From Phellopilus nigrolimitatus (lineage: Eukaryota > Basidiomycota > Agaricomycetes > Hymenochaetales > Hymenochaetaceae): DNA of 64,000 nt. The position numbers and the translations under genes are program-made. The notes under the pieces are model-generated. The model was not told the origin of the DNA, ran no database searches, and saw nothing but the letters and a program-made list of their open reading frames with translations. The stretch lies in contig JAJOHG010000011.1 in assembly GCA_021029095.1 (NCBI GenBank), positions 186,001 through 250,000 on the forward strand, given 5' to 3'. Of the stretch, positions 44,901 to 57,136 are shown piece by piece (positions within the stretch are counted from its first letter, which is position 1; each line of letters opens with the position of its first letter).

Positions 44901-46014
44901 GGACCGGAACGTGTGCGAGAACGATTGTCGCAAGCGCTTCAAGCGCTTCCTCCCATACAGGCCTGCGCGGACCAATCATCCGCCTGTTCACCTTCACGCG
45001 GCTCCCGATGTACTCAAGCGCCTGGTGCCGGGTGAACACATTCAGCTTTGCAGCCTCCTCAAGGTTCGGAGAGAATGAAGATTTATAGGCCTCGGAGGTA
45101 CCTGCTGTAAGAAGCAGGATCTCCTTGTCGGACTGCAGGCCGAGGGCCTTGAGGGCAATGCCGATAGGAATGTCTTCATGGAAACAGTTGTGCCGCAAGT
45201 AAAGTCGCCCTTTCTTCGTCGCAACGTACGTCTTCGACTTGAGGCCTCCATGAGTAGACCTTCAAGAGACATTCAGAAGAATAAAATCAGACCGTGTAAA
45301 TGGACATACGATGTACAGGATGCTTGCACGACACCCTTAACCGGATCGTTCTCTACGATGATGCGATTCTTACTCAGCTGCTCCTGCACGAGAATAACCT
45401 TCTCCGTTCCCTTGACCACAAAGTAACCACCCGGGTCCAACGGGCACTCTTGCATGCGTGCCAGTTGAGCATCTGTCCTCCCGGTTAGTACGCATTTATT
45501 GCTTCTCAACATTATAGGTAGTCGACCGATGTTGACATTTTTGCGGAGCACAACTTGCTTTCCGCGCGTGTACTGAATCGTTACTAGAACTGGGGCGCCA
45601 TAGGTGGTATCGCGTAGACGACATTCGTGCGGGGTAACGCTCTTGTCGATAGCATCGGCGTCGGTGCGGTCAGGAAACCCGACCTGTATGTCGGTGTACT
45701 TCAGCCAAAAGCGAGGGTCAACGTCAGAGGTAACTTTGTTGTTCGCCTTGACGATATTCTTGATGTCCACGTCGACAAAATAATTGAAGGAGTCGAGGTG
45801 CTGCTTCACGAGCCCCTTGACCTTCAAAAAAGCTGGCAATAACAACCATTTATCCTGGAAAATCAGCATCATATAAGCAACCATTGATTTGAATAAAATA
45901 AACATTTCGTACCTCGACACTTTTAATGGGATCTGTGAGACCGAGTCCGCGCCAGTTCGTGCCATGGTCCCAGTCCTCATCGCCATGCTCATGGTGCTCT
46001 GGAGTAATACCCAT
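41921..46014 (-). CDS. RNA polymerase III second-largest subunit (RPC2/Ret1)
   Basis: Thirteen exons (46014-45913, 45854-45310, 45259-44295, 44238-43967, 43914-43474, 43419-43340, 43290-42878, 42824-42751, 42696-42643, 42586-42461, 42406-42363, 42304-42031, 41971-41921) give about 1146 aa, matching the family length. Motifs include [20 protein letters not shown] (typical of Pol III rather than Pol I or II), [75 protein letters not shown] and the C-terminal zinc site [18 protein letters not shown]. It forms much of the active-site cleft of Pol III, which makes tRNA and 5S RNA. Exons at the 3' end are very short (44-54 nt). Confidence 0.97.
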
Positions 46015-46353
46015 TTTCCCGTCACAAGCTTCTCAGCCCCTCGCCTAAATCGTCCAACGGCCTAGAGGACTCCGAAGGATAGCATGTAGTAATGCAGACA
46101 AGCGCGAAGAGATCTAGATTTCTGACGACGGGAGAGGACTTCGTCAAATTTCGGATGTCATGTCTGTGACGCATCACACGTGACTTGCGCGATACATATG
46201 TCACTAGCTCAGTGGCTGTAAGCTCTTACCTTCAACCACAACGTCCTCTCGTGTCAACTGTACTATACACCACCGAAAGCAAGGCGGCATGTATTAAAGT
46301 GTATAACGTGGCAAGCTTTCGACTGTCAAATCCGTCATTTTCCTTCAAGTACA
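46015..46353. promoter_or_regulatory. Divergent promoter region of RPC2 and the SNF2 helicase
   Basis: A 339-bp gap between start codons on opposite strands. A TACTATACACC sequence near 46260 could serve as a weak TATA element for the helicase. No other motif recognised. Confidence 0.45.
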
Positions 46354-49300
46354 ATGGGTAAGACAAAGACAGCCTCAGGGTCGAAGTCACTTGAAGGTCC
46401 CGCGCGTCCTGCGCATAAGGTACCTGCAGAATCAGAAGAATCAGATCCAGATTTTGTAAATAATGCGCCGTATGAGTACGAGCGAAAGGGTATGTCGAAA
46501 GGAAGGAAGGTGGATACTGGTGTTCGAGCTCGAGGCAGGCCGCCCCGACCACCTGTGAAACATTTGCCAGGCAAGCAACAGCAACGATATAATCCGCTAA
46601 AGGGGTACGCTTATTCCTTACTTGTCACAGGGACAGAAACTACAACACATTCTCAAAATCTCCTTGTCGAACTGTTCGGTCACCGTAAAGTGTTTCAAAC
46701 AAGTACACGGCACTCCTCTACTAATTTAGTTGTTTGAAAGTGCTTCAGAACACGATCGAAACCTCTGACTCCGATGCAGAGGAAGATGAGAAAGAACGCG
46801 ATCTGGACATTGATGAGGACGAATACTCAGACGGTGGTAATTCTAGTAAAGAAAAGTATTCTCCTTCGCAGAAACGCATTCCACAACGGCCTCCTCAACT
46901 TGGTGTGTCAAAGACTGAAGATTCAGAAACTGGTAACTATCACATCCCGATTACCTTCGTGTTCAGTACCTGAAAGCAAGTTTGCTTCTTTTTTGTTCTC
47001 CCCCCCCCCCCACCCCCACCCCCACAAGAACCTGACACAGATACGCCTATTGAGTTTCCTTCACATATTGCACCGCGGAAATCCCCTGAAACAGCATCCT
47101 CGAACGTCAAGCAATGTAATGATAGTAAGCAGATTCCCACTTCTTATTCAAAAACCGTGGAGTTTGACGCGAGAATGTCCGTACTTTAGATGAGGAATCG
47201 GTCACAGAGTCGGACACCGAAGTGGAAGACATGTTCGCGCCCCCTAGCTTAACCCATGGAAGCCATAAGCCCTCAACCAAAAGGGGACCACTGCGATTTA
47301 ATGACAAGGATAAGAAAATACAGCTTAAAAATGAGAGATCGACGACGTATGAAAGCTCCGTAACGGAGTCGGATGATGATCTTGATGAAACGGATAACTT
47401 TGTAAATTCCCTTTTTATTACTGTTCCCGTTTTCTTCTTTAACTCAAAGACATTGTGTAGACCTTGAACCCTCGACCGTCCTTTCCTAGGGATGTGGCCC
47501 ACCCTCTTGTTCCTCTGATACTTGATATAGGAACAAACACGAAAGTTCCGGCACATATCAACACCTTCCTACGCGAATACCAGCGCGATGGGATAAAATT
47601 TCTATACGAACGTTACAAAAGAGGTCAAGGTGGTATCCTCGGAGACGACATGGGCCTCGTAAGGAACTTATCCCTGCGACGCAATCGAACTCACACTAAC
47701 ATACTTACTTTCTTCTTTCCCAGGGGAAAACGGTCCAAGTCATATCCTTTTTGTCTGCGATCATGACAAAGTTCAACGACAGGCGAGATGTCGATCGACG
47801 GCGCAAGCACGTTTCGCGCTTGCAAGACAGTCGGCAATGGAGACAACATAAACGACTTCCGCCAGCTAATGCCACATGGCATACGTGCTTGATAATCGCT
47901 CCGAGCACAGTTGTGCACAACTGGGAGCGCGAATTTGAAACTGTGCGGACTGTTCAAGTACTTTCAGATTACTTGAATACCAGATAGCTGATCTACTGTC
48001 GCAGTGGGGTTATTTTGAAGTGGGGATGTATACCGGACCCCCGGAGCAGCGATGTCGAACTCTAAAGGATTTTAAATTGGGAAGACTTGACGTTGGTAAG
48101 TCTTCTTCCTATTTATTTTGATTTGACGGTCTCAAAAAAGAATTCCGCGTATTAGTCCTTACCTCTTTTGACACCGCTCGGGGAGATATCAATCTTCTTT
48201 TTGACCTGCCATGGTCGGTTATCTTTGTGGATGAAGCTCACAAGCTCAAAAATCCGACGTCAAAGATAACGTTGGCATTCAACGAGTTTAAATGCAAAGT
48301 GCGATTTGGACTTACGGGTACGGCAATCCAGAACAAATATGATGAGCTTTGGACGCTCCTCGATTGGTCTAGTCCGGGACGACTGGGCACGTTAAAGATG
48401 TTTAAAACCTGTGTGTCTAAGCCCCTTGCGGTAGGGCAGAGCGCAAATGCATCGGAACAAGAAAGAGCAATTGCGAAGGTGCGTATAACTACAAATGCTC
48501 CAGTAGTAGACTTATACAACAATCAAATTATTATAGGCCGTAGCGAAGATCTTTGTCGCCAAACTTCTGCCTAGTTTCTTCTTACGCAGGTTTGTTGCGC
48601 TTTTTAATATATTTTCAATTCGAGTACTGATTAAATACCCGCTTGTTACTCAGGACGAAAGATCTTATCCGCCACCAGGTGAGCACTTTATCCACCGATG
48701 GAAAGTAATATGTATATTCAAAGTTGAAACCAGCTTCCTAAAAAAATCGACGAAGTCGTCTTCTGTCCTTTGACATCCCAGCAAATATTGGTTTACAAGC
48801 GCATATTGGCTCATAGAGAACGGCGAATTAAAGTAAATGGACCTGGTCCGTTCGTTGACGCCGTACCGTGCGACTGTGGCTCGGGTTTGACGTACGTGCA
48901 TATAATATCGTCTCGTGATACCGGCAACACTGATGATGTTCACTTGTATAATCTCAACATATAGGCGGACGAATTGTTGTCATGCAATGGATGCAGCGCA
49001 TTTCTTCACTTACTTGACCGTCTTACTTAAGATCTCGAACCACCTTGCTCTTATTCTTCCCTGTAAGTGGATTCACATATCGTTTTTGCTTATGCCAGCC
49101 TCATTCGCCTTACTTCGAAGCCCCCAACGATACTGAAGAACAGGTACATTCTAAAATTTGATTTTTCTTGTCATTAAAGTTGACTTAATTTGCCTTTCTC
49201 ATTGAGACAAAACGAAATCGCGAAGTCTCTAAAATCGCCTTTAAAGGGGAGACGATCCCAAAATATGGGCCTGCAATTCTTTTGCCACAGTTCTGCGGCA

Positions 49301-51173
49301 AATGGGATGTACGTATAACTCTTAAACATTTGATAAATTGCACTGGCATTGAAACCGAGAATCGTTTCGCAATTCTTACAGGTCCTGAATCTGCTTCTGA
49401 AGGAGTGGCAGAAGGACCGAGCAAATAAGGTTCTTATCTTTACCAAGTCGGTGAAGCTACTGGACATGCTGGACTACCATCTCAACCGCAATAGTACGTC
49501 CGACCACTTCTGTACTTACTTCTGTGCTGTAATGGCGAATTTAGGTTATAGCTTCTGCAGACTGGACGGGTCGACGAAGCAGAACGAAAGTAATAAAGAA
49601 ATTGACCTTTTTTATCTTCGTATCACTAATGACATTTCTTACATGTTTACCGCCACAGGGATGCCTTTGATTGACAAATTCAACAACGATCCCGAGATAT
49701 TTGCATTTTTGATCTCCACATTAGCGGGAGGTACAGGGCTGAATTTGACCGGCGCAAACAAAGTAGTGATTTTCGGTATGTTCTCAACTTGCCGCGTACT
49801 TACCTTTACTAAAAGTGCTATAAACTAGATCCAAACTGGAGTAAGTCCGACATCATGGCTATAGAAAACTTTGTGTTTACTTATTTCTTGTGCAAAGACC
49901 CTGCTCACGACCTTCAGGCCATGGACCGCGCCTACCGCTTCGGTCAGACGCGCGATGTCCACGTCTATCGCCTTCTTGGTGCAGGATCGATAGAAGAACT
50001 TATCTACGCTCGTCAAGTTTATAAGCAACAGATGATGAAGATTGGTTACGAAGCTAGCCACCAAACAAGGTTTTTTTTTCGAATTTGAAAAGACTATATT
50101 CGATCTGACTCTGCGTGTTATTTTGCATAATAGGTATTTTGAAGGAGTGCAAGGTGACGTTAAGCGGAAGGGAGAACTCTTCGGCGCCGAAAATCTCTTC
50201 AAGTTGCACGAAGAGAAACTCGCAACGCAGATGGCCGTACGAGCGATATTTTGCCCTTCTTAATTTTAAACGTTGTACTCAACCGACTGATCTGTTCAGA
50301 TTGAAAAGGCACACTTGGCTGAGCTAGATTGGGCGTTCACGAACATGGCAAGTAGGCCGAAAGGGAAGGGAAAGAGTCTTACTGCTGAAAATGGGGATTT
50401 GAGAGTAGGGGTGAAATCTCGAAACCATGAAGAGGTAAATTTCTTTCCTGATTTGATATTCAGATCGGTGAAGTATCTTTCGCTTTACAGAGCGACTTGC
50501 GAGGGTTGGAAACCCTATTGCTTGACGACGGTAGGCATATTCCGCTGTCTTCAATCCTCACCAACCTCTGAATAATATACCCACAATAGATCTGCCCTCG
50601 ACTCAAAGGAGCAACGCTGTCGACGAAATCCATCAGATCCTTGGTGCTGGATACGTCAAATATTCACACCAGAATGATGATCTGCTGAGACCAAGTCGGG
50701 TCGAAGAAGAGTCCTTGCAGACTACATTGAAGGTCAGAACTATTGGGATTTTTCTTTCGATAACTCTGACGGTCGCATCAGAAACTGAAGAAACGCAAAG
50801 CTGAAGAAGACGTGTCTCAAGAGCGGGGACAGGGCCGTCCGCGTCGTTCACCTGGGTACGAATGGCCCCCTCGACGTGCACATCATCAAGCGCCGCTGTC
50901 TCCCGGATCCAAGTGCGATCCAAGTGCCTTCGTCTACGAGTACAATGTCTAATGCAATTACTTCAACAGGCTCCGCGCGAGACATCAGGCGTTACTTGAA
51001 ACTGGGATTGTCGACAGCGAAGGTGACCTGCCTTCTTTCGCCGCGCGCTTGTGAGTGTTCTGCAACTAGTTGAATGACCTCGGCTCTTATACCATTTCAA
51101 TTTCAGTGCTAGCATGTCTCCCGAAGAGCAGCAACATATCCTCGAGACACTGGACAAACACGGGAGAAAATGA
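46354..51173 (+). CDS. SNF2-family helicase, ERCC6L2-like
   Basis: An intron-rich gene of roughly 1000 aa running from ATG 46354 to TGA 51171-51173. Landmarks: a basic, acidic-patch N-terminus (to about 47450); FLREYQRDGIKFLYERYKRG and GGILGDDMGL (47565-47658), with an intron splitting the Walker A before GKTVQVISFLSAIM; IIAPSTVVHNWERE; the DEAH box VIFVDEAHKLKNPTSK (about 48220-48260); GLTGTAIQNKYDELW; and the helicase C-terminal block STLAGGTGLNLTGANKVVIF, then NPAHDLQAMDRAYRFGQTRD. After LLGAGSIEELIYARQVYKQQ comes DEIHQILGAGYVKYSHQNDD (about 50625-50680), resembling the HEBO region of ERCC6L2, a DNA-repair translocase. Many introns are short, with several exons under 100 nt; I have not fixed all borders. 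It is clearly a Snf2 ATPase; the ERCC6L2 assignment is probable. Confidence 0.85.
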
Positions 51174-52030
51174 TGTGCCATTTTTTTAAATTTCTTTCCA
51201 GTGCCTTTTTGTCGTTCAGCATCCAATATAGCCCATTTTTGATCTAACTTATTCTCTTGTTCTTGTATTACTTTCATCTTGGTTTCGTGTTTTTCGTTAG
51301 TGTACATATATCGTAATCAACTCTAGCAAGCATTCGGAGCGGTATTTCGATTCCTGCTGAAGCCCTCGGACAAATGGCTCTTGTGATCTTGATGTCTCGC
51401 TTTATGTATCGCCGGGTGGGAACATGTGAATCAATGAGACTGCTATTTTCTCTTATTATCTACTCATCCCCCTCTGTACTTGAATATTGGAAAAAGCCTT
51501 GCTTACATAAGTAGGAACTCGACGCGTGGCTGTGATCGGCATGCCAAACTCCGGAAACGTGTGGCAGGCTTGTTTTTTTCGCTATCTGTCCTTTCTACCA
51601 ACGCCCTCTGTTTCACCGTGTTTGCGGCCTCCGGATCAGCGTGTTCGACTGTACGCACATGGACAATACCCCGCCTCTTATGGAGTCATATGTGAATTGA
51701 GAAGGCTGCACAATGTGGCTCGAGAGCAAAAATGGTTGCTTCGTCTTCGAAGGATCGCCGTTTCAGCTAATTACCTGGGCTTTGGGGGAATGAGACCACC
51801 TTGCTTCCATTGGCAACCGCGCTGAAAATTTGACAAGATGGTCTAGCTTGGTTATTCTTCTCTAGCAGTAACATGCGTTCGTTGACAGCGGAAATCGTTT
51901 CTGACTGTTACCGGTTGATCTTTGGGGGGGAGCATCATGCTCGAATAAAGCCCTCAGGCTATATAATGAGCATAGTATTAGTCTCTTCGAATCTCAGTCC
52001 TCAAGATTATCTCGCAGGGGCATTTTTGCT
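51174..52030. other. Intergenic with GH17 promoter at right end
   Basis: 3' flank of the helicase, then about 350 bp (51480-51830) open in two frames without recognisable homology, possibly a gene remnant. The last 200 bp form the promoter of the GH17 gene. Confidence 0.5.
51959..51968 (+). promoter_or_regulatory. TATA element of the GH17 gene
   Basis: CTATATAATG lies about 65-70 bp upstream of ATG 52031, the right distance for a fungal TATA box and a short 5' untranslated leader. Confidence 0.7.
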
Positions 52031-53386
52031 ATGAAGAGCCTCACACTTTACTTCCTTGCTTTTCTTGGGCGTGTCGCTCTAGCCTCTCCTGTTTCTCAGG
52101 TCGAAGCATCGGAGACCGTTTCTAAGTCGCGTATGGATAAACTTACCAGCATGTATGCTTTTGAAGGTTTTGTCTACGCACTCGATGTACGTTTAATTCG
52201 CAGATAACCCAGCATACACATCGTAACGCTGACCGCTGTTAGAACTGTCCCTCGTCCTCAGAGTTGACGCAGGACTTCAAGCAAATGCATTCAAAAGGCG
52301 CACGGACCGTTATCACCTTCGACTTGTGCGGAAACGGCGATGATGCATCGTATTATGAACGTGCGTACTCCGTATACTGTTCGAAAGCTGGCTTCATGGT
52401 GAATAACATTCCTTGTACCCCGCCAACAATGCAGAGGTCATAGGGGCGGCCGGTACCGCCGGTCTTAACATAATACCCCTCGTCTGGACTCTTTTTGATA
52501 ACGGCCAATCCCTCACCAAGAATGTCGTGCCAAGAATTAATGCGGTGACGAAGGTGTGTGTGCAATATTTCTCGGCTGATTAAAAAAGCGTATAAACTCT
52601 TTTCTTCTTACTTCAGGCCGTCATCAGTAATCCTGGCCCTGTATTGGCAGTTGCGCTAGGTATGCACAAATGTTGATGAAATAAATTGACTACCTAAAAC
52701 TTTATTTCATGGCATAGGTGACGAGGTATGTTCTCGACATGGAGATGCTGTTCGTTGTTCTCATATCGATTTGCGTCCTGCAGCCGCTCTACGACAACGA
52801 TTTCGGCTCTCCGGGCAACCTCGCTACTTACATTTATCAGATGAAGTCCAATTTTGCTAAAGCGGGGCTCTCCGACATCCCCATTTCCATCTCCGACATG
52901 GCGTACGGCTGGCAGAGCGCGGGCGACATCTCCGCTGCAATCGACGCCGTCGATTTCTTCATGATCAACAACTTCCCGTACTTCTCGTGGGACGCCCAGG
53001 GCGGCGGAAGCACGACGGCGTGGAGCGATTTCACGAAGGACATATCCTACTTCCAGAAGATTGCGAAGGGGAAGCCACTCTTGGTTACGCAGGTACACTC
53101 CATATTAGCTTTATAGACGTACGTCTATACATGCTTATTAACATGCACTGCACAGACCGGCTGGCCGAGCAACGAGGACGAATTCAAGCCGAACAGCAAG
53201 AACATTGTCGTTTCCCTGGCAGCTGAGGAGGCGTACTGGAATCTGCTTAACAGTCATTGTGGGGATTTCTTCAAGGCGAATAACATTGGGTGGATGTGGC
53301 GCAGCTGGGACGAGTCCATCCAGGGCTGGGGCGTCACCTCAAACGGAAAGCCGAAATGGGACTTCGGTGCACGCCAGACTTGCTGA
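52031..53386 (+). CDS. Secreted glycoside hydrolase family 17-type protein
   Basis: Seven exons (52031-52186, 52243-52360, 52435-52553, 52617-52659, 52718-52725, 52784-53092, 53156-53386) give about 327 aa. The start MKSLTLYFLAFLGRVALASP is a signal peptide. GARTVITFDLCGNGDD, LNIIPLVWTLFDNGQS, NPGPVLAVALGDEPLYDNDF, SISDMAYGWQSA and LLVTQTGWPSNEDEFKPNS follow the GH17 beta-1,3-glucanase/transglycosylase order. The family remodels cell-wall glucan. The presumed acid/base Glu (GDE) is encoded by an 8-nt micro-exon (52718-52725). Where many GH17 enzymes have ETGWPS, this has QTGWPS, so the nucleophile may be replaced; whether activity is lost is unknown. WMWRSWDESIQGWGVT near the end is also typical. 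Confidence 0.9.
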
Positions 53387-53762
53387 AAGGCACGCATTCG
53401 GCTGCGTTTAGTTAAGATGACACCGGCGGTTCATCTATTGTTATCGAGTATCTGTATTGCTGTATATCTTGGATGGTTTAAAGCGACTGTGCTGCTGAAT
53501 CTGAGTACTCATTGTGGCTAACACAGCGATGTTTAGTTGAAACTGACGCGCGATTTGGAAATAGTGCAACTTGACTAGCAAATAAATTCAAGATGCTACT
53601 GACACGGTATTACTTCTTTTTATTTATTTATTCTGAACCACACATACATAAGTATAAGTACGACAACTCTATCCGAAGTAATACACAACGGCAGTCGGAA
53701 AACAAAACCCCCAGAACAATATAGAGAATGTGGAGAGACCGGAAGGAGGCAAGACGGCCCGT
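53387..53762. other. Intergenic between convergent genes
   Basis: 376 bp of AT-richer DNA, the 3' flanks of the GH17 gene and of the divergent family member. A TTTTTATTTATTTATTC stretch near 53616-53632. Nothing else seen. Confidence 0.6.
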
Positions 53763-54486
53763 TCAGGTATGAACCTCCAGATCCACCTGCCAGATACCGT
53801 TGCAAATGTTGAGGATTCCAGCGAGATAAACATTGTTGATAGACAAAGAACCAGGTCCGACTCGGAACTTCGAGAAACTTCTCGAGATGGGAAGTGAGGC
53901 GCATTTCTATAAGTAAGACAAGGTCAATGACTGTTACACTAAAGCAGATACACACTAAAACTTGCACTCATGACAAGCGCAACTTGCTTTGCTATTGATG
54001 TGGATAGCATGGCCAGGTTTATAGAACCCTGTCGTGTAAGAACGGGGATCTGGACGAGAGATGACACGCCAGGGTATCCGGGCCACTGAAGTGAAAATAA
54101 GCAGTAGTTATCTATGTTAAGAAAAGAAAAACATACATTGATGTAGATAGAAATGGAAGTAAGCCCGACTTTTGGAAACACGGGTTCGTTTGCACACATA
54201 ATGTAGTCCGCCGCCTTGTCGGGAACCATGGCATCGCGGATTCTGATTCCAGCGCCGTTCGGGAGCCTCAACGGGATCATAGCGAAGAGACGGTCCCTCG
54301 GGAGTTCTTCGAGATCCTTGTGGATTATCTGAGGAACAAGAGAGCTACAGGCACGATGTGAACCGGCTGGAAAGAAATAAGTTAATTAATTTGGGTAAGA
54401 CTCACCGGGAAATTGCCATAGCTTTGAGATTTGGCTTGAAGGATACGGGAGCTTTTCTTTCGACAGGCTGCGATGTGCGGAACCAT
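53763..54486 (-). CDS. Divergent member of the local WPGY/WQVDL family
   Basis: Four exons (54486-54406, 54328-54137, 54085-53954, 53906-53763) join in frame to about 182 aa. It shares with the tandem genes at 56.4-63.4 kb the exon border before WPGY, the segment INWPGYPGVSSLVQIPVLTR, the IAKQVALVM helix and the ending NICNGIWQVDLEVHT. The N-terminal half aligns only loosely (FPIIHKDLEELPRDRLF against LPHDILQDPCKLGV). No signal peptide, membrane segment or known domain. It is the only member on the minus strand and may be the older relative from which the array arose, or an independent paralogue. The intron in the WPGY position is conserved. Function unknown. Confidence 0.7.
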
Positions 54487-56296
54487 TTCGACGTTCACCG
54501 GAGGTATTTTAACAACTATAGCAGAGCATCTAAGCCAACGAGCGACGCAGAGTCAGAGCGAATCCGGTATTGCATTGACATTTGCTTAGAGCTTGATCCA
54601 GTATTCCAGCGCTTACAGCCTGAAAAATCAGGATGAAGTCAAAGATGCGGCCCATGCACAATAGACCATTGCTTTGTCTGTAGATATTATCCTAGCGCAG
54701 CAAATTTATCAAATATCGAAGCGCAGACCGAGACGCATCCTGCTTGCTTTGATGCCAGGCTAGTACCAAGGGCAGCAGAAGTCCGGACTCCCTCCAAGTA
54801 AGCACTCGACTGATGCAGTCCTGTCATCAGGATTGTTGATACAGTAAGCTGAGCTTGAAGACGAGCTGATGGTCAATTTGCAAGCATGAAACAAGGTTGT
54901 CGAAAGACGGTAACCATATTATGTAAGAATATCGCACTCTGTATGAACACTTCGCTTTCTCTGCTCTCTTTAAAACTCTTACGCTAAATTTCTGGGGCGA
55001 TTTGAGTAGTGTTTCTCTGTTTAATTGCCAACTTGAAGTCGAGAATGCGCACCAGCCACTGAATATCTCAATCAGGAGGTCCGAGGCAATGCCAATTACA
55101 TAAGCCGACAGATGGTTCGTCCAGTTAGAGCGTCGATCTTGAGATCGATCGACGCGGGTTATTCAACATTGCTTTCGGATTACATACACTCAGCCTATTC
55201 TCTTGCTCTTCTCCATCTCGGCCATCAACTAGTCCCACTATACTCCTTTGGATGCTGCAGACTCATTGGCTTCGTCATTGCAAAATTGTCGTAACCTTGA
55301 CTGACCGGTATACATGATCTAACTTCTAGCATGACCTCTAGGTACTGGTACGTATCCGTGCTATACGGTACCGTATTTCGGCTTCAAGACATGAGTATGA
55401 TGCTGACACGTATTCGTACCGTACCGTAAAATAGCTCGTATATAGCACGTTGGCGAGCCCTAACAATCTGTACCACCCCGAAACAATTTATTGATTGCAA
55501 TAGTGACAACGAGATTCCATTGCCTGTAACACGCAAAAAATATCCTCAAATAAGGACCTGTAAGTAAATGGTCGCGATATGAGTGCATTATTGGCCTGCT
55601 ACTGGGGACAGATTTCATGATATTTCTTTGCGATGCATGAGAGGCAAGAAAGTTTCTGTGTTATCAGATCCGTAATGGTCGCGTTATTGATTGTTATTGA
55701 CGTGATTTAGCCGTGACTAAGCATCAAATTTATAATGCCGGGCCGGTGACACAAACTTCGGCTCACCTGCAGCACAATTGGGCATGCCGTGATAAAGGCA
55801 GCCTCGCAAGGCTTTTTCTCAAGATGCAGATCTGGATGGCTTTCTATACGACGTACGGCCCACTCGGCCTCACTCGCTGCTTGCTCAGCAGGCCCGACGG
55901 TGGGCGCGCGTTGATGCGCCGATGGATGTGGCCGTCGACACTCACTCATCACGGACACCATTCTCTGTGGCTTCATTCTTTTTCGCAGATTCCAGTCCCT
56001 TAAACGTCTTTGTTGACAGTTGACAACGACCATGACAAGAAAAGAAGAAAACACATAGGTTTACCAAAGTGGCTGAAAACAATAGCGCACAATCAAAGCT
56101 GGTGGACACTTTCAGCTGCGTTCTAAGGTATACATTGTCGACTGCAGCCCTAAACAGGCCCGAATTAATTTGAGGGCTCGGAGACGCGTGGCCGTTATTG
56201 GGCCTTGTGTTGCTTTAAACTTACTCCTTGGTGCTGTGTAAGAGATGTTGCTACGGCTAAATGACGGCTGAGACCTAGACGTCAAAGCCACACTAC
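54487..56296. other. Intergenic, start of the duplicated units
   Basis: 54490-55700 shows no gene. TACCGTA words cluster near 55365-55435. A weak tRNA-like stretch near 55112-55180 was rejected. From about 55690 the DNA resembles the spacer in the later units (GTGACTAAGCA...AATGCCGG, then a segment with GGCTTTCTATACGACGTACGG, then CACTCATCACGG...), so the tandem unit begins here. Confidence 0.55.
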
Positions 56297-56319
56297 GTTT
56301 CATATTTAATCCCTCCCAG
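56297..56319 (+). promoter_or_regulatory. Conserved upstream TATA-type box, copy 1
   Basis: CGTTTCATATTTAATCCCTC followed by CCAG, 128 bp before ATG 56447. The same box stands at the same distance before all four plus-strand family members, with TATATAATCCCTCCCAGCAA in the best copies. It probably is the core promoter. Confidence 0.7.
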
Positions 56320-56446
56320 TAACCCTGAAGTATATCCCATCTCAGTTTCGTACCTCTCGCCTACTCCTGACGCGAATCTCTCTTGTGTCCACATCGTCAC
56401 ATTATCCTTACCACACACAAGCCTAACCCCACAAATCGAGCAAATC

Positions 56447-57136
56447 ATGGTCCGCAACGCCCCTACATCCTTTTCCGCCTTACAACATGTCTTTCCAGCT
56501 GCTCGTACGACTCAACTCCCGCACGACATTCTCCAGGACCCTTGCAAATTGGGCGTAAGTCCCACAAATTTAGAAAGAAAGCTCGAACCAATCCTCATCA
56601 AAATGCGCGGCAGCACCGAGGATGGAATGAGCGTGCCCGACGCTTGTCTCTACGAGAAATTGGTTAAGATCGTGAATTTCCGTCAGCCTATCCGTCCACT
56701 CGTAGGACGAGATGAAATCAGAGTCTGTGTCAATGTGCGTACATATGGCTTATTTGGTTTCGCGCATCTGGTTTACTGATTCTCTCTCAAGTGGCCGGGA
56801 TATTCCCACGTTACAACTAAGCACCAGACGTTACGGATTCCAATTTTCGATTCCACCACCCTCGCGGGGCTCGTCGGAATAGTTGGAGCCCAAGTGATGA
56901 AATACATGGAGGTCTGTCTCGACTCTCCACATGCACCTCCTTTTTTCAGTCGCGGAGGCTGACCATTAAGCACGACTTGATAACAGGAATGCTCGCGCAA
57001 GGAAATCTCGACTGACGCCCAGGCGTATCAAATCTATCGGCTTTCAAATAAGTCTACCAAGCGCGACACCTACATTATTGGATTTAGAAATACTTTTGAT
57101 GGTATTTGGCAGGTTGATCTGAATATTCGCCTCTGA
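56447..57136 (+). CDS. Unrecognised tandem-family protein, copy 1 (intact)
   Basis: Three exons (56447-56734, 56792-56911, 56987-57136) give 185 aa. The function is not recognised. Segments: APTSFSALQHVFPAARTTQL, LPHDILQDPCKLGVSPTNLE, VPDACLYEKLVKIVNFRQP, then GRDEIRVCVN before an intron, WPGYSHVTTKHQTLRIPIFD, TLAGLVGIVGAQVMKYME before a second intron, and ISTDAQAYQIYRLSN ... YIIGFRNTFDGIWQVDLNIRL at the C-terminus. No signal peptide or membrane helix, so probably intracellular; alternating hydrophobic residues suggest a beta-rich fold. The intron positions and phases are identical across the array. It lacks internal stops and so is likely functional. Confidence 0.75.

Noticed and set aside
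55112..55180. tRNA-like stretch (GGTTCGTCCAGTTAGAGCG... then GACGCGGGTTATTCAAC)
   Set aside because: The A- and B-box resemblance is weak, and no acceptor stem or consistent cloverleaf could be drawn.
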